In this document: piece after piece, positions 5,166 to 7,580 of the stretch | How the letters are laid out: each line of letters opens with the position of its first letter | How positions within the stretch are numbered: the first letter of the stretch is position 1 | Assembly (NCBI GenBank): GCA_051010055.1 | Contig: JBPCVY010000066.1 | Span: 1-7,580 of the forward strand | DNA: 7,580 nt | Direction: 5' to 3' | Origin: CAJQND01 sp051010055 | Lineage (GTDB): Bacteria > Pseudomonadota > Alphaproteobacteria > Rhizobiales > CAJQND01 | Position numbers and translations under genes: made by a program | The notes under the pieces: model-generated | What the model was told of the DNA's origin: nothing | The model's database searches: none | What the model saw: only the letters and a program-made list of their open reading frames with translations

Positions 5166-5615
5166 ATGGGCGCCTCGCTGAACGGAACGAGTGGCGGTAC
5201 CGGCCGCAAGCGCCGGCGCCGTTCTTCAATCGCGCCAATGAGCGAAATTAACGTCACGCCGTTTGTGGATGTGATGCTCGTGTTGCTGATTGTTTTCATG
5301 GTTGCCGCGCCCTTGCTCACTGTCGGTGTTCCGATTGAGCTGCCGGATACAAAGGCAAAACCGCTCCAGGGCGATAAGGAGCCGCTCACCATAACGGTAA
5401 GCGGTTCCGGTGAGATTTATCTCCAGGAAACAGCGGTAGAACTGGACACACTGGTGCCGAAATTACTTGCCATAAGCGAGAGCGGCTACGATGAGCGCAT
5501 TTACGTGCGTGGCGACAAGCTGGTTGACTATGGCCGTGTGATGAAGGTCATGGGCACAGTTTCGGCGGCGGGGTTCAAAAGGATAGGGCTGGTTACCGCA
5601 CCTGAGGAAAATTAG
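5166..5615 (+). CDS. tolR: TolR, Tol-Pal motor subunit
   Basis: A 149-residue TolR/ExbD-family protein. It has a basic cytoplasmic N-terminus (GRKRRRRSS, 13-21), then the signature APMSEINVTPFVDVMLVLLI with a single membrane helix at about 33-51, and a periplasmic domain at about 55-145 thought to contact peptidoglycan and TolA. D35 in PFVDV corresponds to the proton-carrying Asp of E. coli TolR (D23). The periplasmic part shows the usual pattern: VGVPIELPDTKA, PLTITVSGSGEIYLQ, IYVRGDKLVDYGRVMKVM, GFKRIGLVT. The start is supported by GAAAGAG (5151-5157) at 8 bases. It is three bases from tolQ and eight from tolA, so the genes are surely co-transcribed. Confidence 0.97.
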   Translation: MGASLNGTSGGTGRKRRRRSSIAPMSEINVTPFVDVMLVLLIVFMVAAPLLTVGVPIELPDTKAKPLQGDKEPLTITVSGSGEIYLQETAVELDTLVPKLLAISESGYDERIYVRGDKLVDYGRVMKVMGTVSAAGFKRIGLVTAPEEN

Positions 5616-5623
5616 GCCAACTT

Positions 5624-6475
5624 ATGCGTTGGGGTTTTGGAATATCGCTGTTTATTCACACTGCAATATTGCTTGCAGCGGTTATCGTATTGCCATCTCC
5701 GGATGAATATGACGTTGAAAACACAGAGGCCATTCCGGTCGAAATTGTCGAATTTGAAGACGTATCAAAACGCGTTGCCCAAGCGAAAGAAGCGCCAGAG
5801 GATGTGAAAACGCCTAAAAACTCGGCCGTTGAGACGGAAATCCCGATTTCACAGGAAGCAACGAACACTGCGGAAGAAATAGCTGAAGTCAAACCACCCG
5901 AACCTAAAGAAGCAAAGGTGGAAGAGGTGGAAAAGACCGAAACCAAGCCAGAGGAGGCAAAAGAAAAAGTGGCTGCCAAGCCCACGCCTCCAAAACCACG
6001 GCACAAACCCAAGCCGCCCAAAGTTGCAAAGAAGAAGCATAACTTCAATCCGGATGACATTGCGGCGCTCTTGGATAAGAAAAACTACCAGGAGGAAGCC
6101 CGCAAAAAGACCGATGGCGCCGGAACACCTAAAAAGGCCAATGTGAACAGCCGCGGGGAAGATTTACGTCTCAGTGCGACAGAGGTTGATTGGCTAAAAC
6201 AAAAGGTCGAAAGTTGCTGGATTAAGCCATACGGGGTAGTAAATGCGGAGAGATTGCGAGTCACTCTCCAATTTGAACTGAATATTCACGGCGAAGTAGT
6301 CGGAATGCCGGAAGTTCTCGCCACAGTCAACCACCCGCTGGCGCCGTTTGCGGTGGACAGCGGAAGACGGGCGGTTTTGAGTTGCCAGCCCTATGACCGG
6401 CTAGATAAAAAAAAGTTTGAAACTTGGCAGTATATTCGCATGAACTTTGATCTTTCGGATATGTTCCAAAGTTGA
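5624..6475 (+). CDS. tolA: TolA, periplasm-spanning Tol-Pal energy transducer
   Basis: A 283-residue TolA-type protein, recognised from architecture and position. One N-terminal membrane helix (4-23, GISLFIHTAILLAAVIVL) carries S8 and H12, with the same S-x3-H spacing as the TolA S/H motif that engages TolQ/TolR. Domain II (about 30-140) is low-complexity, rich in Glu, Lys, Pro and Ala, ending in a Pro/Lys stretch (KPTPPKPRHKPKPPK). It is much shorter than the ~200-residue helical domain of E. coli TolA and more Pro-rich, hence less helical. Domain III (about 180-283) has EVDWLKQKVESCWIKPYG, a beta pattern (LRVTLQFELN), and RRAVLSCQPYDRL...FETWQYIRMNFD. C198 and C254 could form the domain III disulfide. 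The ribosome site is AGG at 5614-5616, overlapping the tolR stop, 7 bases before the ATG. An A8 run (6407-6414) keeps frame. Confidence 0.94.
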   Translation: MRWGFGISLFIHTAILLAAVIVLPSPDEYDVENTEAIPVEIVEFEDVSKRVAQAKEAPEDVKTPKNSAVETEIPISQEATNTAEEIAEVKPPEPKEAKVEEVEKTETKPEEAKEKVAAKPTPPKPRHKPKPPKVAKKKHNFNPDDIAALLDKKNYQEEARKKTDGAGTPKKANVNSRGEDLRLSATEVDWLKQKVESCWIKPYGVVNAERLRVTLQFELNIHGEVVGMPEVLATVNHPLAPFAVDSGRRAVLSCQPYDRLDKKKFETWQYIRMNFDLSDMFQS

Positions 6476-6494
6476 AGAAATTGAAGGGGCAGGA

Positions 6495-7580
6495 ATGATT
6501 TTCCCAGGTGCACGTATTACCGCACGTACTTTTTTACTTTTTTTGACGGTTATTGCTGCTGCGCTAACCGGTGCGCCGCAGCGCGCCCATGCGGTGCTTG
6601 AAATTGACATTAACCGGGGTGTTGCTGACCCGATGCCGATTGCGCTGCCGGTTTTTGTCGGCGATTCGCAATATGGCGCCGATGTTGTGCAGGTTATCGC
6701 TAATAATCTCAACCGTTCCGGCCTGTTCCGCACATTGCCGCAGGAATCGTTCCTTGAACAGATAACCAATTTTGGCAAACCGCCCCGGTTCGGAGATTGG
6801 CGGATTATCCGGGCCCAGGCGCTGGTGACCGGACGCGTTACGGTGCAGGCAGACGGGCGGCTGAAAGCTGAATTCCGCCTGTGGGATATTTTCGGCGAAC
6901 AGCAAATGATCGGCCTGAGCTATGTCACCTCAGCGGAAAACTGGCGCCGGATCGGCCATCTTATTTCCGATGCGGTTTACCAGCGGCTGACCGGCGAGCG
7001 GGGCTATTTCGATACCCGCATTGTTTACATTGAGGAATCAGGCCCCAAGACGAAACGGGTAAAGCGCCTGTCGATCATGGATCAGGACGGGTTCAACAAG
7101 CGTAGTCTGACCAACGGCCGCTCGCTTGTGCTCACCCCTCGTTTCAGCCCTACCAGCCAGGAAATAACCTACATGTCCTATGCCACGGGCAGGCCGCGGG
7201 TTTATCTTTACAATATTGAGACGGGCCAGCGCGAAACCGTTGGAGATTTTCCGGGCATGACGTTCGCGCCTCGGTTCTCACCAGATGGCAAGCAGGTCAT
7301 CATGAGTCTGCAGCGTGGCGGCAATTCAGATATCTACACCATGGACCTCAGGACGCGGCAAACACGGCAGATTACCAATACTGCGGCGATTGATACCGCG
7401 CCGTCCTATTCGCCGGACGGATTGCAGATTGTTTTCGAATCAGACCGAGAAGGGTCTCAGCAAATCTACGTCATGAACGCTGATGGCTCCAACCAGCGGC
7501 GGATTTCTTTTGGACCGGGGAGGTATTCAACACCGGTGTGGTGGGAACGGGGGGAAAATGTTTTCCTTTTCAAAAACAAC
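6495..7580 (+). CDS. tolB: TolB, periplasmic beta-propeller of the Tol-Pal system (3' end cut off)
   Basis: The frame is open for 362 codons from ATG 6495 to the right edge, so the gene is incomplete (typical length is about 430 residues). TolB is a soluble periplasmic protein linking Pal and TolA. A signal peptide is clear: basic residues at R7/R11, a hydrophobic core 13-24 (FLLFLTVIAAAL), and cleavage after AHA (31-33), giving mature VLEIDINRGV. The N-terminal domain (34-160) includes PLPVFVGDS-like ALPVFVGD and NLNRSGLFR. Propeller blades carry RFSP (about 217), RFSPDGKQVIMS (257-268), and SYSPDGLQIVFESDR (301-315), each followed by IY.M/VYLYN strands. GGGG at 6486-6489 lies five bases before the ATG. 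The gap from tolA is 19 bases. The last ~12 residues (WERGENVFLFKNN) depart from the S-P-R-G-D pattern expected after STPVW, possibly from sequence error at the end. Confidence 0.96.
   Translation, partial: MIFPGARITARTFLLFLTVIAAALTGAPQRAHAVLEIDINRGVADPMPIALPVFVGDSQYGADVVQVIANNLNRSGLFRTLPQESFLEQITNFGKPPRFGDWRIIRAQALVTGRVTVQADGRLKAEFRLWDIFGEQQMIGLSYVTSAENWRRIGHLISDAVYQRLTGERGYFDTRIVYIEESGPKTKRVKRLSIMDQDGFNKRSLTNGRSLVLTPRFSPTSQEITYMSYATGRPRVYLYNIETGQRETVGDFPGMTFAPRFSPDGKQVIMSLQRGGNSDIYTMDLRTRQTRQITNTAAIDTAPSYSPDGLQIVFESDREGSQQIYVMNADGSNQRRISFGPGRYSTPVWWERGENVFLFKNN

Noticed and set aside
5656..6060. Long antisense open frame opposite tolA
   Set aside because: It is a shadow of the Lys/Glu/Pro-rich TolA linker, with Ser/Phe-rich biased composition and no recognisable domain or ribosome site.
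6407..6414. A8 run in tolA, and T-rich runs near 6529-6544 in tolB, as frameshift or slippage sites
   Set aside because: Both reading frames continue correctly through the runs with conserved sequence on each side. Nothing shows programmed slippage.

Overview
The window looks like an alphaproteobacterial chromosome, most likely Hyphomicrobiales/Rhizobiales-like. This rests on the sequence style of RuvB, YbgC, TolQ/R/A and TolB, on the ruvB-ybgC-tol gene order, and on a CtrA-type box (TTAA-N7-TTAACC) ahead of tolQ. No search was run, so the taxon is an inference.

Layout. (1) 1-978: the 3' part of ruvB (Holliday-junction motor), whose stop overlaps the start of ybgC (Tol-Pal-associated acyl-CoA thioesterase). 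(2) 968-4236: a three-gene block between ybgC and tolQ. It holds a pyridoxamine-5'-phosphate-oxidase-like flavoprotein on the minus strand, a divergent alpha/beta hydrolase with an Asp nucleophile (epoxide-hydrolase/dehalogenase type), and a MocR/GabR-type regulator (GntR winged helix fused to a PLP-binding aminotransferase-like domain). (3) 4237-4421: the tol leader region. (4) 4422-7580: tolQ-tolR-tolA-tolB, tightly spaced. tolB runs off the right edge.

How the genes fit together. TolQ and TolR form the proton-driven inner-membrane motor, TolA carries force across the periplasm, and TolB is the periplasmic propeller that connects TolA with Pal. YbgC is the usual cytoplasmic companion, but here it is separated from tolQ by about 3.4 kb. 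The inserted block looks like a self-contained regulatory unit. The 12-mer GAT(G/C)TGGTATTG occurs both in the divergent promoter region (1665-1676) and just upstream of the regulator (2717-2728), where a perfect inverted copy, CAATACCA, follows at 2757-2764. TGGTAT/ATACCA is the half-site reported for GabR, so the regulator probably controls itself and the divergent flavoprotein/hydrolase pair.

The most interesting items are this putative PLP-sensing regulon of unknown substrate, the perfect CtrA-type site across the regulator's stop codon upstream of tolQ, and a suspicious last ~40 bases in which conserved TolB residues degrade into homopolymer-rich sequence (possible contig-end error). No RNA genes, insertion sequences or CRISPR arrays were seen.
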